DNA of 34,804 bases from Thermoleophilaceae bacterium (GCA_016929195.1 JAFGJG010000171.1:1-34804), one strand, 5' to 3'; shown: positions 1-7,503, numbered from the stretch's first letter. Translations and numbers: made by a program. Notes: generated by a model from the sequence alone, not told the origin.

Positions 1-2
1 AG

Positions 3-740
3 CGCGCCGCGCTCGGCCGCGCGCCGCTCGCGCAGTCCGGCACGCTCACCCGGACGGCCGACGCCTACGCGCACTACCTTGAGTCGACCGGCCAGTTCGA
101 TCACCTCGCGCTCGCCGATCCGGGCGTGCGCGCGGTGGACCAGGGCTGGCCGGTGCCCGGCGGCTCCGCCGTCGGCGAGGCGCTGGCGCTCGCACCGTCG
201 AAGGAGCTCGCGCTCGACGGCTGGAGGAACAGCCCGCCGCACTGGACGCTCCTGATGATGGACGGGCTCGACTCGCTCGGTGTCGGCCGCGCGGGTAACC
301 GCTGGATCATGATGGCCGCCGACTGCGGCGCCGCGAGCTCACCGGCGCGCTGCGGGCTGAACGCCGATCCCGGCGCGGCGCCGCCCGGCGCCGGCGGCCC
401 GGCGCCGCCCGGCGCGCAGCCCGGCCCGGTCGCGGGGCCGCGCAGGCCGCGTCTCGCGGTGCGGCTGCTCCGCCACGGCCGCCGGCTGGTCGTGCGCGTC
501 CGGGTGGTGCGGGGCGAGGGGCACGTACGGGTCGCCGTTCGCAGGGGCACCCGCCGCGCGAAGCTCCGCCACCGCTCGAACGGCGACCTGCACCGCTACG
601 CGGCCCGCCTGCCGAAGCGCGGCCGCTGGAAGATCACCATCCGATTCGAAGGGGCGGCCGGCTGGGCCGACCGCCGCCTGGCCGCCCGCACCGTCCGGTG
701 GCGTCGCGCGGGGGGTGCCGTCAGTTCTGCATCCATGTGA
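3..740 (+). CDS. Secreted CAP/SCP-like domain protein, C-terminal part (5' end outside window)
   Basis: The reading frame is open from the first bases of the window, so the N-terminus is missing. The visible part starts inside a CAP (PR-1/SCP) fold: an alanine-rich helix with FDH near residues 33-35, a GEALAL segment in the place of the usual GEN motif, and W-x-x-SPPH followed by GVG and a WIMMAAD strand, the typical end of a CAP domain. A Pro/Ala/Gly linker follows (about residues 125-145), then a basic, Arg-rich beta-strand domain of about 100 residues resembling the Ig-like tails on secreted actinobacterial proteins. CAP proteins are extracellular; the biochemical role is unknown. The stop codon lies in the loop of a hairpin (719-753), and the next gene is convergent. 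Confidence 0.75.
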   Translation, partial: RAALGRAPLAQSGTLTRTADAYAHYLESTGQFDHLALADPGVRAVDQGWPVPGGSAVGEALALAPSKELALDGWRNSPPHWTLLMMDGLDSLGVGRAGNRWIMMAADCGAASSPARCGLNADPGAAPPGAGGPAPPGAQPGPVAGPRRPRLAVRLLRHGRRLVVRVRVVRGEGHVRVAVRRGTRRAKLRHRSNGDLHRYAARLPKRGRWKITIRFEGAAGWADRRLAARTVRWRRAGGAVSSASM

Positions 741-753
741 TGCACAACTGACG
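719..753. terminator. Hairpin over the CAP-gene stop codon, between convergent genes
   Basis: CGTCAGTT (719-726) pairs with AACTGACG (746-753). After one C/C mismatch TGCAT (728-732) pairs with ATGCA (740-744), leaving a 7-nt loop. The TGA stop (738-740) straddles the loop and the right arm. No T-run follows on either strand, so this is a candidate bidirectional or Rho-assisted terminator rather than a classical intrinsic one. Confidence 0.5.
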
Positions 754-785
754 TAACCCCCGGCCCTCCGCCGGCTCGCAGCCTT

Positions 786-1961
786 CTAGCCCGCGGCGCT
801 GCAGAAGAGCTCGTAGTCCGGGAAGACGCCCATCTCCTCGTCGGAGATCGAGTCTGGGTCCCGGGAGCAGATCGGGCACTCGGGGTCGCGCCGGACCTTC
901 AGCTCGGTGAAGGTCGTGCCCAGCGCGTCGTAGAGCAGCAGGCGGCCGGCCAGGGGGTCGCCGGCGCCCGTGATCAGCTTGATCACCTCGACCGACTGGA
1001 GCAGGCCCATCACGCCCGGCAGCACGCCGAGCACGCCGGCGGCGCCGCAGCTCGGGGCGAGCTCGGCGGGCGGCGGGGTCGGGTAGAGGCAGCGGTAGCA
1101 CGGGCCCTCGTATGGGTGGAAGACCGAGAGCTGGCCCTCGAAGCCGAGAATGGACGCGGAGACAACGGGAATCTGGAGCCGCACCGACGCGTCGTTCAGC
1201 AGGTAGCGCGTGGGGAAGTTGTCGAGCCCGTCGACGATGACGTCGTAGCCCTCGATGATCTCCATGATGTTCGAGGCGTCGAGGCGCACGGGGTACTTCT
1301 CGACCTTGACCTCGGGGTTGATCTCGTGGACCGAGATCTCCGCCGAGTCGACCTTCGGAACGCCCACGCGGTCGTTCGAGTGGGCGACCTGGCGCTGGAG
1401 GTTGGAGAGGTCGACGACGTCGTTGTCGACGATCCCGAGCGTGCCCACCCCGGCCGCGGCCAGGTACAGGGCCGCCGGTGAGCCGAGCCCGCCGGCGCCG
1501 AGCAGCAGCACCTTCGCGTCGAGCAGCTTCAGCTGCCCCTCGAGGCCGACCTCGGGGATGAGCAGGTGGCGCGAGTAGCGCTCGCGCTGCTCGGCGGTCA
1601 GCGCCCGCGGGACCTCGACGTCGTAGCCGCGGTCCTTCCAGAGCGTGATGCCGCCGCGCATCGACTCGACGTTCTCGTAGCCGAGCAGCTCCTGCATCGT
1701 GTGGGCGGCCAAGGCCGAGCGGTTGCCCGACTGGCAGTAGAGGATCACGTGGGAGGAGCGGTCGGGCGCGGCGCCCTCGATGCGCTGCTCGAGATACGAG
1801 CGCGGAACGTGCACGGCGCCCGGGATGTGGGATTCCTCGAACTCGTTCTGCTCGCGCACGTCGACGATCACGGCGCCGTTGCCGTTGTCGTGGACGTCGC
1901 GGGGATCCACCTCGCGGACCCCCTCCTTCATCCTGCGGATCAGCTCCGCACCGCTCGCCAT
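786..1961 (-). CDS. moeB: Rhodanese-MoeB/ThiF fusion: sulfur-carrier-protein adenylyltransferase
   Basis: 391 aa. Residues about 20-115 are a rhodanese domain with active-site loop CQSGNRS (Cys76). Residues about 125-391 are an E1-like adenylyltransferase: nucleotide loop GAGGLGSP (155-162), SNLQRQ, DGLDNFPTRY, zinc cysteines CYRC (288/291) and CPIC (362/365), and Cys305 in the SCGAAGVLGVLPG segment where MOCS3/MoeZ-type enzymes carry the catalytic cysteine. Proteins of this class adenylate the C-terminal glycine of a ubiquitin-like sulfur carrier (MoaD, ThiS or CysO type) and the rhodanese part supplies persulfide sulfur. The rhodanese is N-terminal here, whereas MOCS3/MoeZ carry it at the C-terminus. 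No carrier gene lies nearby, so the pathway (molybdopterin, thiamine or cysteine) is open. The ATG follows an AGAGG site. A TACACT -10-like hexamer lies at 2010-2015 on this strand. Confidence 0.9.
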   Translation of the reverse strand: MASGAELIRRMKEGVREVDPRDVHDNGNGAVIVDVREQNEFEESHIPGAVHVPRSYLEQRIEGAAPDRSSHVILYCQSGNRSALAAHTMQELLGYENVESMRGGITLWKDRGYDVEVPRALTAEQRERYSRHLLIPEVGLEGQLKLLDAKVLLLGAGGLGSPAALYLAAAGVGTLGIVDNDVVDLSNLQRQVAHSNDRVGVPKVDSAEISVHEINPEVKVEKYPVRLDASNIMEIIEGYDVIVDGLDNFPTRYLLNDASVRLQIPVVSASILGFEGQLSVFHPYEGPCYRCLYPTPPPAELAPSCGAAGVLGVLPGVMGLLQSVEVIKLITGAGDPLAGRLLLYDALGTTFTELKVRRDPECPICSRDPDSISDEEMGVFPDYELFCSAAG

Positions 1962-2055
1962 TTCGCCTCTTAACTCCCGAAAGTTGGCCTGGATTCCAAT
2001 ACTTCAAAAAGTGTAGCGCCCTCGCGCGGTATCGCACGGCGCGAATTCGCCTCCG

Positions 2056-2221
2056 AAAAGCTACCGGGGCGCCCGTAGGCGCCCCGGTACCGAAGACCCA
2101 GACCAATCTTCTGCGGAAGCCTGCGGCGAGTCGCCTCGCCACTGAAGCCTCACGAGGATTCTCGTCCTTGCGAAGCCGTGCCGATATGGGTTGGAGACCC
2201 CATATGTACGTCCAGGCACGG
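2056..2221 (-). ncRNA. Candidate structured small RNA (hairpin array ending in a terminator)
   Basis: The 284-bp gap between the divergent moeB and histidine-kinase genes holds a run of hairpins: CCGTGCC (2176-2182) with GGCACGG (2215-2221) enclosing ATATGGG/CCCATAT (2184-2190/2199-2205); ACGAG/CTCGT (2152-2156/2161-2165, 4-nt loop); GGCGAG/CTCGCC (2125-2130/2135-2140, 4-nt loop); CTTC/GAAG (2108-2111/2116-2119); and the 12-bp stem 2062-2089. GAAGCC occurs at 2116, 2144 and 2172, exactly 28 nt apart, and GAAGAC at 2092; on the minus strand these read GGCTTC between hairpins. The minus strand ends with the GC-rich stem followed by GCTTTT, so an RNA of about 140-170 nt on that strand is the simplest reading. 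The alternative is a plus-strand structured leader of the kinase operon. I match it to no known RNA family. Boundaries are estimates. Confidence 0.4.
2062..2089 (-). terminator. 12-bp perfect GC-rich stem-loop with T-run on the minus strand
   Basis: TACCGGGGCGCC (2062-2073) is the exact reverse complement of 2078-2089, with loop CGTA. Reading the minus strand, the stem is followed by GCTTTT, as in an intrinsic terminator; reading the plus strand there is no T-run. It sits between two divergent genes, where neither needs a terminator. This suggests that something upstream on the minus strand, possibly the small RNA described here, is transcribed and ended before moeB. Confidence 0.55.
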
Positions 2222-2245
2222 AACCGATTCAAGGACAGACCGAGG

Positions 2246-3241
2246 ATGACGCGCCGCGACGACTCGCTGATCGGCCAGGTCGTGGCCGCCAATGTGCTGC
2301 TGGTCGCGCTCACGCTGCTCGCGGCGAGCCTCGTCGCTGGGCTCGACCTGCAGGTGCCGAGCGAGCGCTGGCAGTTCCTCGTCCTCGCCCTGGCGATCAT
2401 CCTCACGCTCTGCGTGAACATGTGGATGCTCCAGCGCCGCTTCAAGCCGCTGGAGCGGCTGATCGAGCGCATCGAGCAGGTGGACCCAGCCGCCCCCGGC
2501 GCGCTGGAGCTGACCTCGTCCCAGAAGCCGGCCGAGGAGATCTCCCGGCTCGCCGAGTCCTTCCGGCGCCTGCTGGAGCGCGTGGAGCAGGAGCGCCGCC
2601 GCTCGGGCCAGCTCGTGATCCGCGCCCAGGAGGAGGAGCGCCGCCGGCTGGCGCGGGACCTCCACGACGAGGTGAACCAGGCGCTCACCGCGATCCTGCT
2701 GCGACTCGAGGCGCTGGCGCAGGAGGCGCCGCCCGGGCAGGCGCCGGAGGTCGCCGAGCTGAAGCGCCTGGTGAACCAGGCCATGGACGAGCTGCTCAAC
2801 CTCGCCCGCCAGCTGCGCCCCTCGGCGCTCGACGACCACGGGCTCGTCCCGGCGATCGACGCCCAGCTGAAGCGCTTCTCCGCCCGCACCGGCGTCGAGG
2901 TGCGCATGAACGCGGAGGGCGACATCGACTCGCTCGAGGAGGACGTGCAGACGGCGATCTACCGCGTGGCCCAGGAGGCCGCGACGAACGCGGAGCGCCA
3001 CGCGGGCGCGACCGTCGTCGAGGTGGACCTCGAGGTCTCCGACGAGCGCACGCAGCTGCGCGTACGCGACGACGGCAGCGGCTTCGACCCGGGCCGCGCC
3101 GGGCGCTCGAACGCGCAGGACCCCGCGGACAGCGGCCTCGGCCTGCGCGGGATGGCCGAGCGGGCGCGGCTCGTGGGCGGCGAGCTCGACGTGCGCTCCG
3201 CACCCGGCGGCGGCACCTCCGTCACGCTGAGCATCCGATGA
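2246..3241 (+). CDS. NarL-family sensor histidine kinase (HisKA_3 type)
   Basis: 331 aa from ATG 2246, chosen because AAGGA (2231-2235) lies 10 nt upstream and because the frame's earlier starts (2168, 2204) lie in the hairpin-rich leader. Two membrane helices (about residues 10-32 and 42-62) bracket a very short external loop. A HAMP-like linker (about 63-115) and a coiled segment follow. The dimerisation/phosphoacceptor helix reads RRLARDLHDEV, with His140. The ATPase part has an N-box QEAATNAERH, DDGSGFD, and GLGLRGMAERA. With so little outside the membrane it probably senses a membrane or intracellular signal. The stop overlaps the response-regulator start (ATGA), so the two are translationally coupled and form a cognate pair. 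The signal is unknown. Confidence 0.9.
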   Translation: MTRRDDSLIGQVVAANVLLVALTLLAASLVAGLDLQVPSERWQFLVLALAIILTLCVNMWMLQRRFKPLERLIERIEQVDPAAPGALELTSSQKPAEEISRLAESFRRLLERVEQERRRSGQLVIRAQEEERRRLARDLHDEVNQALTAILLRLEALAQEAPPGQAPEVAELKRLVNQAMDELLNLARQLRPSALDDHGLVPAIDAQLKRFSARTGVEVRMNAEGDIDSLEEDVQTAIYRVAQEAATNAERHAGATVVEVDLEVSDERTQLRVRDDGSGFDPGRAGRSNAQDPADSGLGLRGMAERARLVGGELDVRSAPGGGTSVTLSIR

Positions 3242-3873
3242 TCCGCGTGCTGATCGCGGACGACCACGGGATCGTCCGCTCGGGGCTGCGGATGCTGATC
3301 GACCGCCAGCTCGACATGGAGGTGGTGGCCGAGGCGACCGACGGCGTCGGCGCGCTCGAGTCGACCCAGCTCGCCCACCCCGACGTGGCCGTCCTCGACG
3401 TGTCGATGCCGCGCATGACGGGCCTCCAGGCCGCGCGTGAGATCCGCGCGCACGCGCCCGACACGCGCGTGCTGCTCCTCTCGATGCACGACGACGCGCA
3501 CTACTTCCTGGAGGGCCTCGACGCCGGCGCCGCCGGCTACGTGCTCAAGCGCGCGGCCGACACCGACCTGATCGAGGCGCTCCGGGCCGTCGCCGCCGGG
3601 CGCACGTTCCTCTCGAGCGAGGCCCAGCGCCAGCTGATGGAGCAGTGGCTCGAGGGCGAGGGCCCGGACGTGAAGGACCCGCTCACCCCGCGCGAGCGCG
3701 AGGTGGTCAAGCTGATCGCCGAGGCGTACACGAACCGGCAGATCGCCGAGACGCTGAAGGTCTCGGAGAAGACGGTCGAGTCGCACCGCGCGAACGTGCT
3801 CTCGAAGCTCGGGATGCGCGACCGCGTGGAGCTCGCCCGCTACGCGATCAGGCAGGGGCTGGTCGAGCCCTAG
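3238..3873 (+). CDS. NarL/LuxR-type response regulator
   Basis: 211 aa. The receiver domain (about 1-120) has the acidic pair DD at 8-9, phospho-acceptor Asp54 (AVLDVSMP), switch Ser82 and Lys104 (GYVLKRA). A C-terminal LuxR helix-turn-helix (about 147-205) reads LTPREREVV, then IAETLKVSEKTVESH. It is a DNA-binding transcription factor activated by phosphotransfer from the kinase encoded just upstream, with which it shares 4 nt. Targets are not evident from position alone; the next genes (GNAT, Sco-like) run in the same direction but the Sco-like gene has its own promoter-like hexamer. Confidence 0.93.
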   Translation: MIRVLIADDHGIVRSGLRMLIDRQLDMEVVAEATDGVGALESTQLAHPDVAVLDVSMPRMTGLQAAREIRAHAPDTRVLLLSMHDDAHYFLEGLDAGAAGYVLKRAADTDLIEALRAVAAGRTFLSSEAQRQLMEQWLEGEGPDVKDPLTPREREVVKLIAEAYTNRQIAETLKVSEKTVESHRANVLSKLGMRDRVELARYAIRQGLVEP

Positions 3874-3883
3874 GATCCGCCGC

Positions 3884-4357
3884 GTGCGCGAGGGGCCGCA
3901 ACCGGGTGACATCGGTGCGGTCGTCCGCCTGCATGGGCTCCTCTACGCACGCGAGTTCGGGCTCGACGCCAGCTTCGAGGCCATGGTCGCCCGGCGCCTG
4001 GGCGAGCTCACCGGGCGCGGCTGGCCGGCCGCCGGCGAGGGGCTCTGGATCGCGGAGCGTGACGGCGAGCCGGCAGGCTCGATCACGCTCGCGGCCGAGG
4101 GCGACGGTCTCGCGCGGCTCGGCCACTTCCTGCTCCATCCGGACCTTCGCGGTCAGGGCCTCGGGCCGCGGCTCGTGGACGCGGCCCTCGAGCGCGCGCG
4201 TGAGGCGGACCACCGCCGGATCGAGCTGCTGACCTTCTCGGAGCTCGGCGCCGCGGCGCGCATCTACCGCGCCGCCGGGTTCGAGCGCGTGAGCGCCGAG
4301 CCGCGCTCGCTGTGGGGCCGTGAGATCAAGATCGAGACGTACGAGCTCGCTCTCTGA
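3884..4357 (+). CDS. GNAT-family N-acetyltransferase
   Basis: 157 aa. The acetyl-CoA motif A is clear: FLLHPDLRGQGLGPRLVDAA (Q/R-x-x-G-x-G/A pattern). It is followed by motif B ending AARIYRAAGFERV, the usual GNAT closing strand-helix. The N-terminal helices (residues about 10-45) resemble MarR-associated GNAT enzymes, but no HTH is present. The acetylated substrate cannot be told from sequence. The start is GTG 3884, only 10 bp after the response regulator stop; AGGA at 3872-3875 can serve as ribosome binding site, while TAGGAT (3871-3876) 7 nt before the start could also be a -10 for a leaderless message. Confidence 0.85.
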   Translation: MREGPQPGDIGAVVRLHGLLYAREFGLDASFEAMVARRLGELTGRGWPAAGEGLWIAERDGEPAGSITLAAEGDGLARLGHFLLHPDLRGQGLGPRLVDAALERAREADHRRIELLTFSELGAAARIYRAAGFERVSAEPRSLWGREIKIETYELAL

Positions 4358-4371
4358 CCACCGCCTCGCAC

Positions 4372-4385
4372 TACCCTCGGGCCGC
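4372..4385 (+). promoter_or_regulatory. -10-like TACCCT for a leaderless Sco-like gene
   Basis: TACCCT (4372-4377) lies 8 nt before GTG 4386. No Shine-Dalgarno stretch is visible, so transcription would begin at or next to the start codon. I see no clear -35. Confidence 0.4.
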
Positions 4386-5006
4386 GTGAACCCACGCGTG
4401 CTGATCGCGCTCGTCCTCGTGGCCGTGTTCGCGCTCGGGGCGACGGTCCTCGCCGCGGCCGGCTCGGACGACGAGGAGCCCGTCAGCGGGAGCAGCAAGT
4501 TCGAGGGCGCCGTGATGCCGAAGGGCCTGAGGGCGCCCGACTTCGAGCTCCGCAACCAGGACGGCGAGACCGTGTCGATGCGCGGCCTGCGCGGCAAGCC
4601 GGTGGTCGTGACCTTCCTCTACACGCACTGCGAGGACACCTGCCCGGTGCAGGCTCAGACGGTGAGGGGCGCCCTCGACCAGCTCGGCCACGACGTGCCG
4701 GCGCTCGCGATCGCGGTCGATCCCCCGCGCGACACCGAGGCGAGCGCGCGCGCCTTCCTCTCGGAGCAGCGCGCGCTCGGGCGCATCGACTTCGTGCTCG
4801 GCACCCGCGAGCAGCTGAAGCCGGTCTGGGACGGCTTCCACATCGCCCCGCAGAAGGCGAGGCAGGAGCACCAGGCGCGCTTCACCCTCGTGGACGCGGA
4901 GGGCTACCAGCGCGTGGGCTTCCCGGGCTTCGCGGCCACGCCGGAGGGGGTCGCGCACGACCTCCGGCTGCTCGAGGACGAGGCGCGTATCCTACCTCCC
5001 AGGTAG
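4386..5006 (+). CDS. Sco1/SenC/PrrC-like thiol protein, membrane-anchored
   Basis: 206 aa from GTG 4386. An N-terminal hydrophobic segment (about 5-25) is followed by a thioredoxin fold. The motif THCEDTCP carries Cys82 and Cys86 in the Sco CxxxCP arrangement, and His162 precedes FTLVDAEG where Sco proteins have their third copper ligand. All three copper-binding positions are present. Sco proteins deliver copper to the CuA centre of cytochrome oxidase or reduce its thiols on the outer face of the membrane. No oxidase genes are in the window, so the partner is unknown. The end of the gene, including its TAG stop, is built into the palindrome controlling the next operon (4991-5007). Confidence 0.85.
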   Translation: MNPRVLIALVLVAVFALGATVLAAAGSDDEEPVSGSSKFEGAVMPKGLRAPDFELRNQDGETVSMRGLRGKPVVVTFLYTHCEDTCPVQAQTVRGALDQLGHDVPALAIAVDPPRDTEASARAFLSEQRALGRIDFVLGTREQLKPVWDGFHIAPQKARQEHQARFTLVDAEGYQRVGFPGFAATPEGVAHDLRLLEDEARILPPR

Positions 5007-5007
5007 G
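4988..5007. promoter_or_regulatory. Promoter/operator of the Rrf2-suf operon
   Basis: CCTACCT (4991-4997) and AGGTAGG (5001-5007) form a perfect 7-bp inverted repeat around CCC. A -10-like TATCCT (4988-4993) overlaps the left arm, and the right arm doubles as Shine-Dalgarno for ATG 5017 (9-nt spacing). The half-site read outward, ATACCTACCT, agrees at 8 of 10 positions with the ATACYYGACT half-site I recall for E. coli IscR type-1 sites, though the spacing differs. Autoregulation by the Rrf2 protein encoded next is the obvious inference. Confidence 0.6.
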
Positions 5008-5016
5008 TATTCGCAG

Positions 5017-5478
5017 ATGATGTTCTCGACAAAGGCCGAGTACGGCGTGCGCGTCATGGCGCACCTCGCGCGCGAGGGCGACGTGGCCGACCCCGCGCCG
5101 ATCCCGCTCGGCGCCATCGCCGACGCCGAGGGCCTCCCGCTCGCGTACCTCGAGCACCTCGTGCAGCGGCTGCGCCGCGCCGAGCTCGTGGAGTCCCGCC
5201 GCGGCGCCCACGGCGGATACTCGCTCGCGCGGCCGGCCGGCGAGATCAGCATGGCCGACGTCGTCGAGGCGCTCGAGGGCGAGATCGCCCCGATCGAGTG
5301 CATCAGCGCGGACGCCGACGGCGCGCTCGTGTGCGCCCGCGAGGGCGAGAGCCCCTGCCCGACGAAGCTGCTGTGGACCCGCGTCCAGGGGTCGATCGTG
5401 CGAACCCTCAGCGACATGACCCTGGCCGACCTCGTCCGCCCGTTCTCGAAGGAGTCCAAGGAGAAGCTGACCGTATGA
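5017..5478 (+). CDS. Rrf2-family Fe-S-sensing repressor of the suf operon (IscR-like)
   Basis: 153 aa. The N-terminal winged helix (about 1-75) has the Rrf2 signature [15 protein letters not shown], the recognition region [17 protein letters not shown] and [12 protein letters not shown]. Three cysteines, Cys94, Cys106 and Cys114, sit in the loop where IscR carries its [2Fe-2S] ligands (Cys92, Cys98, Cys104 in E. coli). Spacing is wider here, and a fourth ligand is not obvious. Expected role: the holo or apo form binds the palindrome just upstream and tunes suf expression to Fe-S supply. The stop overlaps the sufC start (ATGA). The gene starts ATGATG; 5017 is taken because AGGTAGG lies at good distance. 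Confidence 0.88.
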   Translation: MMFSTKAEYGVRVMAHLAREGDVADPAPIPLGAIADAEGLPLAYLEHLVQRLRRAELVESRRGAHGGYSLARPAGEISMADVVEALEGEIAPIECISADADGALVCAREGESPCPTKLLWTRVQGSIVRTLSDMTLADLVRPFSKESKEKLTV

Positions 5479-6227
5479 CGCTGGAGATCCAGAACCTGCA
5501 CGTCCGCATCGAGGAGCGAGAGATCCTCCACGGCGTGGACCTGACGGTGAAGAAGGGCGAGACCCACGCCCTCATGGGGCCGAACGGCTCCGGTAAGTCC
5601 ACCCTCGCCAACACCCTCATGGGCAACCCGAACTACGAGGTGACCGAGGGCAGGATCCTGCTCGACGGCGAGGACCTCACCGAGGCAGATCCCGACGAGC
5701 GCGCCCGCGCCGGCCTCTTCATGGCCTTCCAGTACCCGGCCACGATCCCCGGCGTGTCGGTGGCCAACTTCCTCCGCATGGCCGTGAACGCCCGTCGCGA
5801 GGAGCCGATCAAGGTCAAGGAGTTCGGGGAGATCCTCGGGAAGAACATGGAGCTCCTGAAGATCGACCGCGCCTTCACGAGCCGCTACCTGAACGAGGGC
5901 TTCTCGGGCGGCGAGAAGAAGCGCGCCGAGATCCTCCAGCTCGCAATGCTGGCGCCCGAGTTCGCCGTCCTCGACGAGACCGACTCCGGGCTCGACATCG
6001 ACGCGCTGCGGATCGTCTCCGACGGCGTGAACGCACTGCGCGAGCAGGAGCGCGGCTTCCTGATCATCACGCACTACACGCGGATCCTGGGCTACGTGCG
6101 CCCCGAGTTCGTCCACATCATGATCGACGGCCGGATCGTCCGCGAGGGCGGACCCGAGCTCGCCGACGAGCTCGAGGACAAGGGCTACGAGTGGGTCCGC
6201 GAGGAGGTCGCTGCGAGTGCCTCCTAG
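5475..6227 (+). CDS. sufC: SufC, Fe-S assembly ATPase
   Basis: 250 aa, the usual length. Walker A GPNGSGKS (35-42), ABC signature FSGGEKKR (143-150), Walker [12 protein letters not shown] (from 164) and switch His200 are all intact; the ETDSGLD form is characteristic of SufC. SufC is the cytosolic ATPase of the SufBCD scaffold, driving the conformational change needed to build [4Fe-4S] clusters. It overlaps the regulator gene at its start and sufD at its end. In many actinobacteria sufB comes first in the operon; here sufB is absent and lies at 14691. Confidence 0.95.
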   Translation: MTLEIQNLHVRIEEREILHGVDLTVKKGETHALMGPNGSGKSTLANTLMGNPNYEVTEGRILLDGEDLTEADPDERARAGLFMAFQYPATIPGVSVANFLRMAVNARREEPIKVKEFGEILGKNMELLKIDRAFTSRYLNEGFSGGEKKRAEILQLAMLAPEFAVLDETDSGLDIDALRIVSDGVNALREQERGFLIITHYTRILGYVRPEFVHIMIDGRIVREGGPELADELEDKGYEWVREEVAASAS

Positions 6228-7503
6228 CTTCGTGGAGGACCGCCGCAAGGCCGCGCTGAAGGTCTACGAGGAGGCCGAGGTGCCGACCTGGCGCCGCTCG
6301 GGCTTCTGGACCACGACACTGCGCAACCTCGACCTCGACGCCCTCGAGCCGCGGCGCTACGACGACCTGGACGACGTGGACTCCCGGATCGTGCAGGAGC
6401 ACCTGGGCGACGAGGAGCACGCGGCGCTGATCGTGCAGCGCGGCGCGAGCGTGGTGCACACGGACGTGAGCGACGACCGCGTCATCGTGATGCCGCTCGA
6501 GCAGGCGGTGGAGGAGCACCCGGACCTGGTCGAGGAGTGGTTCGCCAAGCGCCTACCCCACGACGAGGGGAAGTTCCCCGCCGGCAACGCCGCCTTCTGG
6601 ACCGGAGGAGTGTTCGTGCACGTCCCCGACAACGTGCGGATCGAGAAGCCGATCCAGGCCGTCTGGCTCATCGACGAGCCGGGCACGGTCCAGTGGGCGC
6701 ACACGCTCGTCGTGGTCGGCGAGCATGCCGAGGTCAAGATCCGCGAGTACTTCCTGGCGCCCGGCTTCGAGGGCCAGGCGCTCCACGCGGGCGCCTTCGA
6801 GCTGTACGCCCGCCCGGGCGCCCAGGTGGACCTCGCGCACTACCAGGACTGGGGCACCGGCGAGGTGCACGACCTGTCGGTGCGGCGCGTGGAGATCGCC
6901 CGCGACGCACGTGTCAAGTGGGTGCCGATCCACCTCGGCGGGCGGCTGACGAAGCAAACGCTCGACATCATCACCGCCGAGCCGGGCTCGGACATGCGCC
7001 ACACCGGCATGTACTTCACCGAGCGCGACGAGCACCTCGACCTGTTCACGACCGACAGGCACGAGGCCGGTCACACGACCGGCGACACGGTCTGGAAGGG
7101 CGCCCTCACCGGCGACTCGCGGGCCTCGTACGAGGGGCTGATCCACATCGTGCCGGGAGCGTCCGAGACGGACACCTACCTCCAGACGCACCAGATGCTG
7201 CTGTCGCCGAAGGCGAAGGGCGACGCGATCCCGTCGCTGATCGTGGAGACCGACAACGTCAAGGCGTCCCACGGCGGCACCGTCGGGGAGCTCGACCAGG
7301 ACCAGATCTTCTACATGATGACCCGCGGCGTCCCGCGCGCCGAGGCGGTGCGGGTGCTAGTCGAGGGGTACTTCGAGGAGGTCGTCCAGCGGCTCGAGGA
7401 CCCCGGCCTGGAGGACCTCGTCCGGCGCCGGATCGCGGACAAGCTGAAGGGCGCCGAGGACCAGGTGCGCGAGTTCATCGGGGAGCGGGCCGAGGCGGCC
7501 TGA
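6217..7503 (+). CDS. sufD: SufD, Fe-S assembly scaffold subunit
   Basis: 428 aa. The N-terminal part holds the helical region with [10 protein letters not shown]; the C-terminal half is the SufBD beta-helix ([64 protein letters not shown]) and ends in the helical ERAEA tail. The KASHGGTVG segment, with its conserved histidine, is the SufD region facing SufB. SufD pairs with SufB and SufC. GTG 6217 is preceded by GAGGAGG (6201-6207), and the gene overlaps the end of sufC by 11 nt. It is shorter than SufB and lacks SufB's N-terminal extension, which separates it from the sufB at 14691. Confidence 0.92.
   Translation: MPPSFVEDRRKAALKVYEEAEVPTWRRSGFWTTTLRNLDLDALEPRRYDDLDDVDSRIVQEHLGDEEHAALIVQRGASVVHTDVSDDRVIVMPLEQAVEEHPDLVEEWFAKRLPHDEGKFPAGNAAFWTGGVFVHVPDNVRIEKPIQAVWLIDEPGTVQWAHTLVVVGEHAEVKIREYFLAPGFEGQALHAGAFELYARPGAQVDLAHYQDWGTGEVHDLSVRRVEIARDARVKWVPIHLGGRLTKQTLDIITAEPGSDMRHTGMYFTERDEHLDLFTTDRHEAGHTTGDTVWKGALTGDSRASYEGLIHIVPGASETDTYLQTHQMLLSPKAKGDAIPSLIVETDNVKASHGGTVGELDQDQIFYMMTRGVPRAEAVRVLVEGYFEEVVQRLEDPGLEDLVRRRIADKLKGAEDQVREFIGERAEAA

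Noticed and set aside
2092-2177. CRISPR-like regular repeats (GAAGCC every 28 nt).
   Set aside because: The repeated unit is only 6 nt, separated by hairpins, and there are no cas genes in the window.
2138-2205. Resemblance to a cobalamin riboswitch on the plus strand (GCCACTG at 2138, GGAGACC at 2193).
   Set aside because: The surrounding conserved segments of that riboswitch are missing and the GGAGACC lies in a simple hairpin loop, so the match is probably chance.
2168-2245. Earlier starts for the histidine kinase (2168 and 2204).
   Set aside because: They lie in the hairpin-rich region, add non-conserved residues and lack a better ribosome binding site than ATG 2246.
721-2925. Long minus-strand open frame across moeB and the kinase region.
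   Set aside because: It is a shadow of genuine genes in high-GC DNA, without recognisable domains and with Arg/Ser-rich translation.
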